The notes: generated from the sequence alone by a model not told the origin. 64,000 nucleotides of DNA from Sphingomonas sp. LT1P40 (GCF_036663835.1 NZ_JAXOJT010000001.1:1922001-1986000), one strand, 5' to 3'; shown: positions 53,305 through 62,426, numbered from the stretch's first letter. Translations and numbers: made by a program.

Positions 53305-54387
53305 ATGAGCGGGGTGACACTCGCCGACGCGCTCGGCACCGTACCGCTCGCCACGATCCGTGAGCATCTCGAATCACGCACGGTGTTCCACGCCCCGTCG
53401 CCAGGTATCGCCCTCGCTCGCCTGTTTACGCTCGCCGATCTGGAACGCCTGCTCGCGACCGGCCTGTCCGCCGACGACGATCTGCGCATCACGCTGAAAG
53501 GGACGCCGGTCGATCTGGCCAAACTCGGCGCGATCGATGCCAAGGGGCGCACCCGCCCGCTGGTGCTGCAAAAGCTGTTGCGGCAGGGTGCCAGCGTCAT
53601 CGTCAACAACGCCCAGCGCCGCGTGCCGCACCTCCACGGCCTGGCCGCCGATGTCGAGGCGACAACCGGCGCGCGCTGCACCATCGGCATTATCGCATCG
53701 TTCAGCGAAATGGTCGCGCTGCCGGTGCATTACGACCGACAGGATCTGATCCTGATCCAGCTCGACGGCGCGAAGAGCTGGCGCTTCCTCGGGCACCCCG
53801 TCACCGGCAGTGGGATGCGCCCGCTGCCCGGCGCGGCATTGCCCAACGATGTCGTCCACACTGTCGATCTGCGCCGCGGCGATTTGATGTTCGTCCCCTC
53901 GGGCCAGCATCACCAATGCACGTCGGACGGCTGGTCGATGCATATGGGCATCCTGCTGCACCATCCCAGCGGCCTCGACCTGCTCGAAGACCTGTTCGCG
54001 CAGAACCGCGACCTCGCCATCCCCTTCCCCGCGTTCGAGGGCGAAGCGGCAAGGGCGAACCGTCAGCGCGCCTTCAAGGAAACCCTGACCGCCGCGATCC
54101 GCGATGCCGATATCGACGACTGGCTCGCTCGCTGGAGCGCCAATGCGGCAAAGCCCGCGTCAATCGCATTGCGCCCTGTCGATCTCGACACGCCCGGTGC
54201 CACCGCCAGCCTGATCGTCCGCCCCGCCCAGCGCGCGGATGGCAAATGGGAAGCATCGGGCAGCGTATTTACGCTGGGCGAGCAGGCCGTCGCCACGCTC
54301 GCGCAACTGCCCTGTGCGGTCGCGGGCCTGCATGACAAGACTGGCCTGAAACAATTGCTGAAAGAGGGCATCGCCCGGATCGACTGA
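53305..54387 (+). CDS. cupin_4/JmjC-type Fe(II)/2-oxoglutarate oxygenase
   Basis: A 360-residue protein related to ribosomal oxygenases of the cupin_4 (YcfD/RoxA-like) family. VHYDRQDLILIQLDGAKSWRF supplies His142-x-Asp144, and FVPSGQHHQC supplies the distal His at 202-203; the strand with W.F and the DLRRGDLMFVP turn match the jelly-roll. The C-terminal 120 residues form a winged-helix-like tail as in YcfD. Known members hydroxylate ribosomal protein residues, but here the target is unknown, and the sequence diverges from YcfD. The ATG at 53305 is 9 bp after the lipoprotein gene. Confidence 0.8.
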   Translation: MSGVTLADALGTVPLATIREHLESRTVFHAPSPGIALARLFTLADLERLLATGLSADDDLRITLKGTPVDLAKLGAIDAKGRTRPLVLQKLLRQGASVIVNNAQRRVPHLHGLAADVEATTGARCTIGIIASFSEMVALPVHYDRQDLILIQLDGAKSWRFLGHPVTGSGMRPLPGAALPNDVVHTVDLRRGDLMFVPSGQHHQCTSDGWSMHMGILLHHPSGLDLLEDLFAQNRDLAIPFPAFEGEAARANRQRAFKETLTAAIRDADIDDWLARWSANAAKPASIALRPVDLDTPGATASLIVRPAQRADGKWEASGSVFTLGEQAVATLAQLPCAVAGLHDKTGLKQLLKEGIARID

Positions 54388-54392
54388 CGTCG

Positions 54393-55115
54393 CTACCCCG
54401 TCGTATCGCGCCCCAGCGTGTCGGCAATCGCGCGCAACACCTCGGGCTTCATCTGCACCCATAAATGCCCGCTATTGACCTCGATCGAGCGGGCGCTTTC
54501 ACAGTCCTCCTCGTGGCAGCACTCGCCATTGACCAGCCCGTCGCTGCGGCTCCAGATCGCGGTCGCGGGGACCGGGAGCGGCGACGACGCCTCCTCCAGA
54601 AATGCGCGCACTGCCGGATCGTCCGACCGCTGGCCGCACGCAAACTCGAACACACGCCACACATTCGTCGCCTGTGGCAGTCCGGCAAAGGGCGAGCTGA
54701 CGGTAATCACCTCGCGCACCCATTCGGGGTGCCGGTGTGCTGCGACGCGCGCCATGATCCCGCCCAGGCTTACCCCGATCAGCGTCACCGGCTCGCCGGT
54801 CGCCTCGTAAATCGCCGCGATCCGCTCGAACAGCCGCTCACCTTCGACTCCGATCGAGCGCGGCCCCAGATTCGCGCCCAATTCCCATTTGAACGCGCGA
54901 TAGCCGAGCGACTCGAGATAATGCCGCATCACGATGTTCGACATGTCGCCATTGACGAGGCCAGGCAGCAGCAGCACCGGCCGCCCGTCGCCGCGCGGCG
55001 CGGTCATCAACTCGCGCCAGGCGAAGGGCAAGCTGCCCAAGCTCCACGCCGCACGCGGCCATTCAGCCATCATCACCGATTTGGGGGGCGCCTTCGCGTC
55101 GGGGTTCAAAGCCAT
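54393..55115 (-). CDS. alpha/beta hydrolase
   Basis: A 240-residue hydrolase with GRPVLLLPGLVNGDMS (oxyanion region), nucleophile elbow LIGVSLGGIMA (G-x-S-x-G), an acidic residue in WSRSDGLVN and the His in NSGHLWVQ. GECCHEEDCESARSI is a cysteine-rich insert close to the C-terminus that could form disulfides, although no signal peptide is visible. Substrate unknown; lipase-like or acyl-ester hydrolase is the general class. The ATG at 55115 diverges from phhA over 85 bp, and the stop converges on the oxygenase gene. Confidence 0.85.
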   Translation of the reverse strand: MALNPDAKAPPKSVMMAEWPRAAWSLGSLPFAWRELMTAPRGDGRPVLLLPGLVNGDMSNIVMRHYLESLGYRAFKWELGANLGPRSIGVEGERLFERIAAIYEATGEPVTLIGVSLGGIMARVAAHRHPEWVREVITVSSPFAGLPQATNVWRVFEFACGQRSDDPAVRAFLEEASSPLPVPATAIWSRSDGLVNGECCHEEDCESARSIEVNSGHLWVQMKPEVLRAIADTLGRDTTG

Positions 55116-55132
55116 TGCATCACTCTACAAAA

Positions 55133-55168
55133 GAAATGGTGTGGGATTTCGAAATGTCACCCCATTTC
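55133..55168. promoter_or_regulatory. 36-bp imperfect dyad upstream of phhA
   Basis: The stretch from gaaatggtgtg (55133-55143) to caccccatttc (55158-55168) is symmetric about 55150.5, with TTTCGAAA (55147-55154) at the centre; only three of 18 pairs fail. It lies 33 bp ahead of the phhA ATG and 18 bp from the divergent hydrolase start, the right place for an operator. The regulator is unknown. Confidence 0.5.
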
Positions 55169-55200
55169 CCGTCACACCGCCGTCATGTTATGATCGTTAC

Positions 55201-56088
55201 ATGAGTAACGATAGCCACGTCCTCGACCGCCCACCCGAAGGCTCCGCGCCTGACTGGACGATCCCGCAAAATTGGGAAGCGTTCACGCGTGAGGAACATG
55301 CGGTGTGGGACACACTCTACGAACGTCAGGTAAAATTGCTCCCCGGCCGCGCGTCGCAGGCCTATCTGCGCGGGCTCGATCAGCTGAAGCTGTCCGAATC
55401 CGGCATCCCGAATTTCGAGGAGCTGTCCGAACGGCTGATGAAGCTCACCGGCTGGCAAGTCGTCGCCGTCCCCGGCCTCGTCCCCGATGACGTGTTCTTC
55501 GACCATATGGCCAATCGCCGCTTCGTCGCGGGCAATTTCATTCGCCGCCCGGACCAGCTCGATTATTTGCAAGAACCGGATGTTTTTCACGACGTGTTCG
55601 GCCATGTCCCCATGCTCGCCGACCCGGTGTTCGCCGATTATATGGAGGCCTATGGTCGCGGCGGCGGTCGCGCGATGGAACTGGGTGCGCTCAAACAGCT
55701 CTCGCGGCTCTACTGGTACACGGTCGAATTCGGCCTGATCGAGGAAGCCGGGGACCTGCGCATCTACGGCTCGGGCATCGTCTCCAGCTTTGGCGAAAGC
55801 CGTTTCGCGCTGGACAGCGACAGCCCCAACCGCATCGGCTTCGATCTGAAGCGCGTGATGCGCACCGAATACCGGATCGACGATTTTCAGCAGAATTACT
55901 TCGTCATCCCCGATTTCGAGGAACTGCTGCGCGCGACCGTCGAGACCGACTTTGCCCCGCTTTATGCGGAGATTTTGGCGCAACCGGATATTCCGGTGGC
56001 GACGATCGTCGAAGGTGACCGGATGATTACCCGTGGCACGCAGGAATATGCGCTGGGCAAAATTCCTCTCCCATTGGGAGAGGGATAA
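55201..56088 (+). CDS. phhA: phenylalanine 4-monooxygenase
   Basis: PhhA hydroxylates phenylalanine to tyrosine with tetrahydropterin and non-haem iron. The 295-residue protein is a bacterial monomeric type without the regulatory ACT domain. DVFHDVFGHVPML gives iron ligands His130 and His135, and YTVEFGLI gives Glu176; YGSGIVSSFGE is the pterin-side block. The ATG at 55201 gives MSNDSHVLDRP. The last residues GKIPLPLGEG are encoded by a palindrome at 56065-56083, an addition beyond the normal C-terminus. No pterin carbinolamine dehydratase gene is adjacent. Confidence 0.95.
   Translation: MSNDSHVLDRPPEGSAPDWTIPQNWEAFTREEHAVWDTLYERQVKLLPGRASQAYLRGLDQLKLSESGIPNFEELSERLMKLTGWQVVAVPGLVPDDVFFDHMANRRFVAGNFIRRPDQLDYLQEPDVFHDVFGHVPMLADPVFADYMEAYGRGGGRAMELGALKQLSRLYWYTVEFGLIEEAGDLRIYGSGIVSSFGESRFALDSDSPNRIGFDLKRVMRTEYRIDDFQQNYFVIPDFEELLRATVETDFAPLYAEILAQPDIPVATIVEGDRMITRGTQEYALGKIPLPLGEG
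56065..56083. repeat. short palindrome forming the end of phhA
   Basis: CCTCTCCC (56065-56072), loop ATT, GGGAGAGG (56076-56083). It encodes the tail PLPLGEG of PhhA and reaches to within two bases of its stop; the prmA stop on the other strand is six bases away. It resembles the small cctctccc-type repeats scattered in this bacterial group and may act as a terminator for both convergent genes. Confidence 0.7.
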
Positions 56089-57063
56089 TTACCAGCTGCC
56101 GAATCCCGGTGCCTCGCCTTTCCCGCCGCGCCCGCGCGTCACGCGGTCCGCACCGTATCGCCGCCGCTTGACCAGCCGCAGCGTCGGCCACGCACCATTG
56201 TCGATCTGCCCGGCAAGCCGCAGCCCCTGTCGCCGATAGGCCGTCGCCACGGTCTCCGCCTGCCCCTTCAGCAACCCGGCGACGATCAGCGTCCCGCCCT
56301 CGGCAAGCGCCATCGCCACGCCGGGGGCCAGTTCGACCAGTGGTCCGGCCAGGATGTTGGCGATAATGAGGTCATAGGGCGCGTTGACGATCAGCAGCGG
56401 ATGTTCCAGCCCCGGTGCCGCCGCCAGCGCGAGTTCCCCCGCGCCGCTCCCCAGCGCAACCCCGTTGATCCGCGCATTCTGGGCCGTCACCTCGATCGAT
56501 CGCGGATCGATGTCCGACGCGGTGGCAAAGGCGCGCGGCCACAAATGCATCGCGGCAAACGCCAGCAGCCCGGTTCCGGTACCGAGGTCCAGCAGATTGC
56601 GGTATTTCGCCCCAGACACCCGCAACGCATCCAGCGTCATCAGGCATCCGGCAGTGGTCTCATGCGTCCCCGTGCCGAACGCGAGGCCCGCGTCGATGCG
56701 GAACGCCCGCGCGTCCGGCGGCACGGCACCCTTGTTGGTTTCGGTGTGCACGTAAAACCGCCCGGCACGGACCGGCTCGATCCCGGCCTGGCTCATCGTC
56801 ACCCAGTCCGCGTCGCGGATCTTCTCGACCTTGGCGCGCACCCCCGCGCTACTCGGCACCAGCCCCTGCACCGCCGCGACCGCGCCGCTGTTGGGCTTGC
56901 CCTCGAAATAGGCCTCCAGCTGCCAGCTCGTCACATCGTCAGGGATTGTCTCGCTGGTGAGCAGCACCGGCGACGGGTTCAGCGCGAGCAGGTCCGCCCC
57001 CTCAAAATCGATCGCCTCCGCCTCGTCACGCGTGCACGGCAGGGTGACTTTCCACGAACTCAT
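56089..57063 (-). CDS. prmA: ribosomal protein L11 methyltransferase
   Basis: PrmA trimethylates lysines and the N-terminus of ribosomal protein L11 using SAM. The 324-residue protein has an N-terminal substrate-recognition part (SSWKVTLPCTRDEAEAI...), RIDAGLAFGTGTHETTAGCL, motif I LLDLGTGTGLLAFAA and the NPPY-like VNAPYDLIIANILAGPL. The VNAPYD/IIANIL double block departs slightly from the usual NILA-only motif. A basic Gly-rich tail (RRRYGADRVTRGRGGKGE) closes it. The ATG at 57063 overlaps the beta-lactamase-fold gene stop (ATGA). Confidence 0.93.
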   Translation of the reverse strand: MSSWKVTLPCTRDEAEAIDFEGADLLALNPSPVLLTSETIPDDVTSWQLEAYFEGKPNSGAVAAVQGLVPSSAGVRAKVEKIRDADWVTMSQAGIEPVRAGRFYVHTETNKGAVPPDARAFRIDAGLAFGTGTHETTAGCLMTLDALRVSGAKYRNLLDLGTGTGLLAFAAMHLWPRAFATASDIDPRSIEVTAQNARINGVALGSGAGELALAAAPGLEHPLLIVNAPYDLIIANILAGPLVELAPGVAMALAEGGTLIVAGLLKGQAETVATAYRRQGLRLAGQIDNGAWPTLRLVKRRRYGADRVTRGRGGKGEAPGFGSW

Positions 57064-57920
57064 CGTCCCGTTTCCTTTGCCAGTCGCGCATCCAACCGTT
57101 TCGCGGCCCCAGCCGCATAAGCCTCGCACGCCCCGCGATCGGCCACCTTCTGTTTGCCTGCGAAACGCTCGAACATGTCGCTGCCGCCGGGGTGACCGGT
57201 CAGCAGCAATCCGCAGTCGAGCGCCGCGACCTTGACGAAGCTCCCCCGGAACATGGCGGCGCGCTTCGGATTGGCGCTGAACCGGTAATCGTCGGCGGAC
57301 ACCGCGTTCAGGCTGTCGGCAAACACGATCCGCAAACATTCGCGCTTCTCGCACGACCGCCAGCTCCAGCTGGTGCCGCCAGATGTGTGGCCGGGTGTGG
57401 CGATTGCCGTGAAGCCGTGCTTGCCGAGCCGAACCACCTCACCATCGGCGACGATGCGATCGACCTTTACGCCGGGAAAGCGCGACGCGATCGCCGCCTG
57501 CGGATCGTCGGCATCGACACGACCGGACTCCAGCGCGCGCCGCGCCGCCGCCCGCGCCAGCACCCGTGCACCGGTCGCCGCCTTCAACGCAGCGAGGCCC
57601 GCGACATGGTCGTCATGCTCGTGCGTGCTCAGGATCAGCTTCACGTCCCTGGGATCGAAACCCAGCTTGCGGATGTTGGCGAGCACATAGGGGGCCGCCT
57701 TCTCCGTCGCGCCGTCGATCAGCACATGGCCGCTCGGCGTGGCGATCAGCAACACGGTGATGCCGCAGGTCCCGACATACCAAGTCTGGCCATGAATACG
57801 CGCGGGCGGTGCGGGATCGCTCCAGCCGTCCTTCTCCGCACACGCCGCCGCCAGCGCACGCTGTCCGCTATCCGGCGCGCCAAGCAGCATCAAAAACGCA
57901 GCCGCCGCTTCAACGAACAT
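57060..57920 (-). CDS. bla: subclass B3 metallo-beta-lactamase
   Basis: A 286-residue exported zinc hydrolase. The N-terminus (MFVEAAAAFLMLLGAPDSG) is a short, weak signal peptide. STHEHDDHVAG gives His100, His102, Asp104 and His105, PGHTSGGTSW gives His178 and LLTGHPGGSD gives His243, the full B3 ligand set (116, 118, 120, 121, 196, 263 in BBL numbering). IHGQTWYVGTCGITVLLI is the B3 N-terminal block. Activity on carbapenems is possible but only inferred. The ATG at 57920 lies inside the end of the SDR gene (11-base overlap) and the stop overlaps prmA. Confidence 0.9.
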   Translation of the reverse strand: MFVEAAAAFLMLLGAPDSGQRALAAACAEKDGWSDPAPPARIHGQTWYVGTCGITVLLIATPSGHVLIDGATEKAAPYVLANIRKLGFDPRDVKLILSTHEHDDHVAGLAALKAATGARVLARAAARRALESGRVDADDPQAAIASRFPGVKVDRIVADGEVVRLGKHGFTAIATPGHTSGGTSWSWRSCEKRECLRIVFADSLNAVSADDYRFSANPKRAAMFRGSFVKVAALDCGLLLTGHPGGSDMFERFAGKQKVADRGACEAYAAGAAKRLDARLAKETGR

Positions 57921-58611
57921 AGCTGGCTCCGTTCACGTCGAGCACCGCGCCGGTCATCGACGCCGGCGCCTCCAGCGCGCAGAAACGCGCCATCACCGCG
58001 ACCTCTTCGGGGTGGGCCACGCGCCCCAGCGGGATGTCGGCCAGCAATTTGTCGCCACCCCGGCTCTCCAGATAATCGTCCGCCATCCCGGTCATCGTAA
58101 AGCCGGGACAGATCGCAAAGGCCAAAATGCCGTCCTTCGCATAGCCGCGCGCGATGCTCTTGGTCATGCCGACCATCCCCGCCTTCGACGCGGCATAATG
58201 CCAGTGCGCCGGGCTGTCGCCGCGATAGGCGGCACGGCTGGCGATGTTGACCAGCCGCCCCCCGGCCCCGCGACCCTGCCAGTGCTTCACCGCAAAGCGC
58301 GACAGTTCGGCGGCGGCGGTCAGGTTGATGCGCATCGTGCGCTCCCACGCGGCAACCCATTCGTCGTCGTCCAGCTCGATCGGTGCCGCCTCGAACACCC
58401 CGGCATTGTTGACCAGCACGTCGATGCGACCGTCCAGCGCGGCCAGCGCTGCGTCCCACAGCGCCCGCGGGGCCGCCGGATCGGTGAAGTCGGCCGGAAT
58501 ACCGAACCGCGTCCCCTGCCCCACCGCGTTCACATCGGGGCGGTCGAATGCTTGCAAAATGGCGGCGCCGATACCCCGGCTGCTGCCGGTGACGAGAATG
58601 TTCGTGGTCAT
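57910..58611 (-). CDS. SDR family oxidoreductase
   Basis: A 233-residue classical short-chain dehydrogenase. NILVTGSSRGIGAAI is the TGxxxGIG cofactor loop, VLVNNAGVFEA the NNAG motif, VNIASRAAYRGD the catalytic Ser, and HYAASKAGMVGMTKSIA the YxxxK pair. The residue after the second strand suggests NADP or NAD use cannot be settled. Substrate is unknown. The ATG at 58611 is preferred; GTG at 58617 is two codons upstream. It is the first gene of the SDR-MBL-prmA unit and follows the chemoreceptor genes in the same direction. Confidence 0.9.
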   Translation of the reverse strand: MTTNILVTGSSRGIGAAILQAFDRPDVNAVGQGTRFGIPADFTDPAAPRALWDAALAALDGRIDVLVNNAGVFEAAPIELDDDEWVAAWERTMRINLTAAAELSRFAVKHWQGRGAGGRLVNIASRAAYRGDSPAHWHYAASKAGMVGMTKSIARGYAKDGILAFAICPGFTMTGMADDYLESRGGDKLLADIPLGRVAHPEEVAVMARFCALEAPASMTGAVLDVNGASYVR

Positions 58612-58649
58612 TGCCACCGACTAGGGTCCATGCCCCTAAACGGCAACGG

Positions 58650-60026
58650 TCAGGCGGCAATCTCCGACGAAAACACCGTCGTGGTCTCGTTCAGCTGGGT
58701 CAGCTGTTCGTCGATCTCGCCGAACTCGCGCTCCAGCGAGTCGATCTCGTCCGCCACGCTCTTGGTATCTTCGCGTACCGCGCCGATCGTCGCCGACATC
58801 GAATCGGCGGCCAGTGCGGTCTCGTCCACCGCCGCCGTGATCGCGGTGACCGTCTGCGCCTGCATCTCCATCGCAATGCGGATGCGGTCGGCGCTGGTCT
58901 GCACCTCCAGCACGGTGTCGCGGATCGAAGCATTGGTTTCGACCGTGCGCCGCGTCGCCGACTGGATCACGGCGATCTTTGACGCGATATCGTCGGTCGC
59001 GCGCGCCGTCTGGTTTGCAAGGCTTTTCACCTCCTGCGCCACCACGGCGAAGCCGCGCCCGGCGTCACCCGCACGCGCCGCCTCGATCGTCGCGTTCAGC
59101 GCGAGCAGATTGGTCTGTCCGGCAATGTCGCGGATCAGGCCCAGGATCGATTCGATCGACTTGGCGTGATCGCTCAGCATCTCGCTGATCGTCACCGCGT
59201 CGCCCGCCTGATCGGATGCGCGCGTCGCAATCTCAGCCGCCGCCTCAACTTGTGTCCGTGCATCGTCGATCGCGCGGATCAAGCCGGCGGCAGTATGCGC
59301 CGCCTCGCGCATCGCCAACGCGCTCTGTTCGGCGGCGGCGGCGACTTCGCTGGTCTTGCCCAGCATGCCCCGTGCCGAACCCGCCGCACCCTGTGCCTGC
59401 AACCGCACCCGCGCGCCGCGTGCGCTGGTCGCCTCGATCGTCCCGGCGATATCGGCACGAAACCGCGAAAACCGTTCACGCCGGTCGCGCGCCGCCAGAT
59501 CGGCATCGCGCGCCCCCAGCTGCGACGCCATGAAATCGGATTCGAGCATCGACATGCGCTGCGACACATCGCCCAGCCGCCCCAGCGTCGCCGAATCGCC
59601 CTTCAGCCGCTCCTCCAATATCCGATAGGTGCAGCTATGCGCATAGGCGAACCCGGCCAGCAAAGCCGACAGCGGGATGCGGGCGCGGTGCGCATCGTCG
59701 GCATGTTTCGACGCCATTTTCAGCCATGCATCGTCCAGCGGCCGCCGAAACTTCGCCGCCATATAGCCGGTACTGGCGCGAATCTGCTCGGCCATGCGCT
59801 CACCCGTGAAATAGTCACGGATATGCGCGGTCGAAGGCAGACTCAGATAATGCGACCAGAAGCCAGTCGAGATCAGCTCGAAATCGTCATCGATCAACGC
59901 GGAAATCTCCGCGCAGCCCGGTGCGATCGCGCCGTCCCAGTCATAGTCGCGGACTCGATCGATCAGCGGGCGATCGTTGATGCTCCACTGGCCGACCGCG
60001 CGTTCAGCTCGGGCAGTCTCCGCCAT
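58650..60026 (-). CDS. soluble methyl-accepting chemotaxis protein with globin-like sensor domain
   Basis: A 458-residue chemoreceptor without membrane segments. Residues about 25-180 look like a globin-coupled sensor/protoglobin: [25 protein letters not shown], then [25 protein letters not shown], where His113 fits the haem-proximal position. A coiled linker leads to the signalling domain ([57 protein letters not shown]). It could sense oxygen or another gas; haem binding is inference. It is closely similar in its second half to the next receptor, 15 bp upstream. No other che gene is in the window. Confidence 0.87.
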   Translation of the reverse strand: MAETARAERAVGQWSINDRPLIDRVRDYDWDGAIAPGCAEISALIDDDFELISTGFWSHYLSLPSTAHIRDYFTGERMAEQIRASTGYMAAKFRRPLDDAWLKMASKHADDAHRARIPLSALLAGFAYAHSCTYRILEERLKGDSATLGRLGDVSQRMSMLESDFMASQLGARDADLAARDRRERFSRFRADIAGTIEATSARGARVRLQAQGAAGSARGMLGKTSEVAAAAEQSALAMREAAHTAAGLIRAIDDARTQVEAAAEIATRASDQAGDAVTISEMLSDHAKSIESILGLIRDIAGQTNLLALNATIEAARAGDAGRGFAVVAQEVKSLANQTARATDDIASKIAVIQSATRRTVETNASIRDTVLEVQTSADRIRIAMEMQAQTVTAITAAVDETALAADSMSATIGAVREDTKSVADEIDSLEREFGEIDEQLTQLNETTTVFSSEIAA

Positions 60027-60041
60027 GAATGATCCTCTCCA

Positions 60042-61367
60042 TTACGCAGCGACCTTGGCGACGAATTCGCCCGCGCTGTTCTTTAATGTTCCCAATTGCC
60101 CGTCGAGCGCGGCAAAGCCCTGCCCGACCCGGTCGATTTCGCTGGCGACGGTTTCGGTATCCTCGCGGATCGCGCCGATCGTCGCCGACATCGAATCGGC
60201 GGCGAGCGCGGTCTCGTCGACCGCCGCCGTGATTGCGGTCACGGTCTGTGCCTGAACCTCCATCGCAATGCGGATGCGGTCTGCGCTGGCCTGAACCTCC
60301 CGCACGGTGTCGCGGATCGATGCGTTGGTATCCACCGTCCCCTTGGTCGCGGACTGGATCGCCGCGATCTTGGCGGCGATATCGTCGGTTGCGCGTGCGG
60401 TTTGGTTGGCGAGGCTCTTCACCTCCTGTGCCACCACCGCGAACCCGCGTCCGGCATCGCCCGCCCGCGCCGCCTCGATCGTCGCGTTCAGCGCCAGCAA
60501 ATTGGTCTGTCCGGCGATGTCGCGGATCAGGCCCAGGATCGATTCGATCGACTTGGCATGATCGCTCAGCATCTCGCTCATCACCACCGCCTCGCTCGCC
60601 TGGCTCGACGCGCGCGTCGCAATCCCGGCGGCGGCTTCGACCTCGGTCCGGGCATCCTCGATCGCGCGGATCAGCCCGGCGGCGGTGTGCGCCGCCTCGC
60701 GCATCGCAACCGCACTCTGCTCGGCCGCTGCGGCGACTTCGCTCGCCTTGCCCAGCATGCCGCGGGCGGCTGCCGACGTATGCGCCGCCTGTGCACGCAA
60801 TGCCTGGCCTTCGCTCGATGCCTGTTCGACCGACCGGCCGATCGACTCGCGGAACTCACCCGACAGCCGGTCCCGCGCCACCTGGGCGCTATGTTCGCGG
60901 TACAGATTATAGATTTCGACGGTGATATCGCTTTCCAGCGCGGACAGCCGCATCAACGTGTCGATCAGCGCGGGCAGCCGTGGCTCGCCCGCCTCGACCC
61001 GGCGCACCAGCACCTCAAGCGCGGCCCGGTCGCTGGCGTTGATCATCGACAGCAATGCCATCGGCTCGACGTCGGCGGCATAGGCGGCGGCGATCGACCG
61101 CTCGATCGATTCGACCCAGGCCCGCCCGCGCGTGTCGAGGAAACGATTGCGCAGGAACACCACGCCGACATCGATCATCTTCTGCGTGTCGTCGGTCGCC
61201 CAATTGCGCTCGTCGGCGAAGCAGCGCAGCCATTGCTGCCAATAGGCCTCGGAAATCGCGCGAATCTCGGGTTCCAGCATCGTCCACACATCGCGGCTCA
61301 ACCGGTCGAGCGATCCGTCGAAGTCGAAGATGCGCAGCCGTGCCGCGATATCGATCCTTGCGCTCAT
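60042..61367 (-). CDS. soluble methyl-accepting chemotaxis protein, paralogue of the adjacent receptor
   Basis: A 441-residue cytoplasmic receptor. The signalling half is nearly the same as that of the neighbouring gene down to long DNA identities, while the N-terminal sensor ([54 protein letters not shown]) is much changed. The protoglobin-like length and helix order are kept, yet the stretch matching the His113 region of its twin reads [13 protein letters not shown], with no His. It may have lost haem and sense something else. The start at 61367 is the best ATG; ATG 61385 and a frame to 61454 are alternatives. Confidence 0.85.
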   Translation of the reverse strand: MSARIDIAARLRIFDFDGSLDRLSRDVWTMLEPEIRAISEAYWQQWLRCFADERNWATDDTQKMIDVGVVFLRNRFLDTRGRAWVESIERSIAAAYAADVEPMALLSMINASDRAALEVLVRRVEAGEPRLPALIDTLMRLSALESDITVEIYNLYREHSAQVARDRLSGEFRESIGRSVEQASSEGQALRAQAAHTSAAARGMLGKASEVAAAAEQSAVAMREAAHTAAGLIRAIEDARTEVEAAAGIATRASSQASEAVVMSEMLSDHAKSIESILGLIRDIAGQTNLLALNATIEAARAGDAGRGFAVVAQEVKSLANQTARATDDIAAKIAAIQSATKGTVDTNASIRDTVREVQASADRIRIAMEVQAQTVTAITAAVDETALAADSMSATIGAIREDTETVASEIDRVGQGFAALDGQLGTLKNSAGEFVAKVAA

Positions 61368-61566
61368 CGTACCCGCAACGGGCATATCCTTGGGCGTCGC
61401 CGCTCGCGTCACGTATAAAGTCCCCCTGTGCGGTGAAGCGCCCGCGCGATCCACCTCAGCCTCACGCTACCGGGACAGGTATTAAGAGTGCGTTAGCCAG
61501 TGCCGATCCACTTGCATCGTGTGCCCACCTGTCTCATTAGGCCCGCAAACCGTCAGGGGAACCACA

Positions 61567-62031
61567 TTGGCCACGGCCCGCAACACCGATCGTCCGCTCT
61601 CGCCGCACCTTCAGGTGTGGAAATGGGGGCCGCACATGCTCGTCTCGATCCTTCACCGCGTCACCGGCAGCGGGATGGCGACCGTCGGTGCCGCCATATT
61701 CCTGTGGTGGCTGGGCGCGCTGGCGGCGGGCGAGACGGCCTATGCCGGGTTCCTCGACCTGCTGACGGTCGAAAGCGGCGCACCCAATATCGCCGGCTAT
61801 ATCCTCGGCATTGGCCTGACGCTCAGCTTCTTCCAGCACATGATGACCGGCATCCGCCATTTCTTCCTGGATGCGGGCGCGGGTTACGAGCTGGAAACCA
61901 ACAAGCGCTTCGCGGTGCTGACGATGGTGGTCTCGGTGCTGCTCACGGCGGCGTTGTGGGGCTATATCACTTATGGCGACCTGATCGCGCCGGCTGCGAC
62001 GCCAGCGCCGATCGCGGTGGAGAAGAAATAA
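61567..62031 (+). CDS. sdhC: succinate dehydrogenase cytochrome b556 subunit
   Basis: SdhC anchors complex II in the inner membrane and shares haem b and the quinone site with SdhD. The 154-residue protein has three helices and the family blocks RPLSPHLQVWKWGPHMLVSILHRVTGSG (quinone side) and SFFQHMMTGIRHFFLDAG with a haem-ligand His. The start is TTG at 61567, preceded by AGGGGA at 61555-61560; the frame upstream to 61519 has no better signal. Its TAA overlaps the sdhD ATG (TAATG). Confidence 0.92.
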   Translation: MATARNTDRPLSPHLQVWKWGPHMLVSILHRVTGSGMATVGAAIFLWWLGALAAGETAYAGFLDLLTVESGAPNIAGYILGIGLTLSFFQHMMTGIRHFFLDAGAGYELETNKRFAVLTMVVSVLLTAALWGYITYGDLIAPAATPAPIAVEKK

Positions 62032-62426
62032 TGGGCGACGGAACCAGCATCGGCCGCGTGCGCGGCCTGGGCGCGGCGCATGAGGGCACGCACCACTGGG
62101 TGACTCAACGGCTGACGGCGGGGTCCAACTTGGCACTCATGCTTTGGCTGGTGGTCAGCCTCGTTCGCCTGCCGGACCTTGGCTATGAGACGGTTCAGGC
62201 GTGGCTGTCGGCGCCGATCGCCGCCGTTCCGATGATCCTGCTGGTCATCAGCGTGTTCACCCATTTGCGCCTCGGCCTGCAAGTGGTGATCGAGGATTAT
62301 CAGCATGACGAGACCCGCGTCGTGCTGATGACGCTGGTGAATTTCTTCGCCATCGCGGCAGCGGTCTTTGCCATCTTCTCGATCCTCAAGATCGCGTTCA
62401 CCGTGACCACCGGAGCCGCCGCCTGA
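62031..62426 (+). CDS. sdhD: succinate dehydrogenase membrane anchor subunit
   Basis: A 131-residue anchor with three helices ([69 protein letters not shown]). [18 protein letters not shown] is the diagnostic block with the haem and quinone contacts. It starts on the ATG overlapping the sdhC stop and ends on a TGA overlapping the sdhA ATG. The order sdhC-sdhD-sdhA is the standard one. Confidence 0.94.
   Translation: MGDGTSIGRVRGLGAAHEGTHHWVTQRLTAGSNLALMLWLVVSLVRLPDLGYETVQAWLSAPIAAVPMILLVISVFTHLRLGLQVVIEDYQHDETRVVLMTLVNFFAIAAAVFAIFSILKIAFTVTTGAAA

Noticed and set aside
60096..61418. 440-residue plus-strand frame opposite the second chemoreceptor
   Set aside because: Antisense of a recognised chemoreceptor; a similar shadow occurs opposite its twin, which follows from the duplication.
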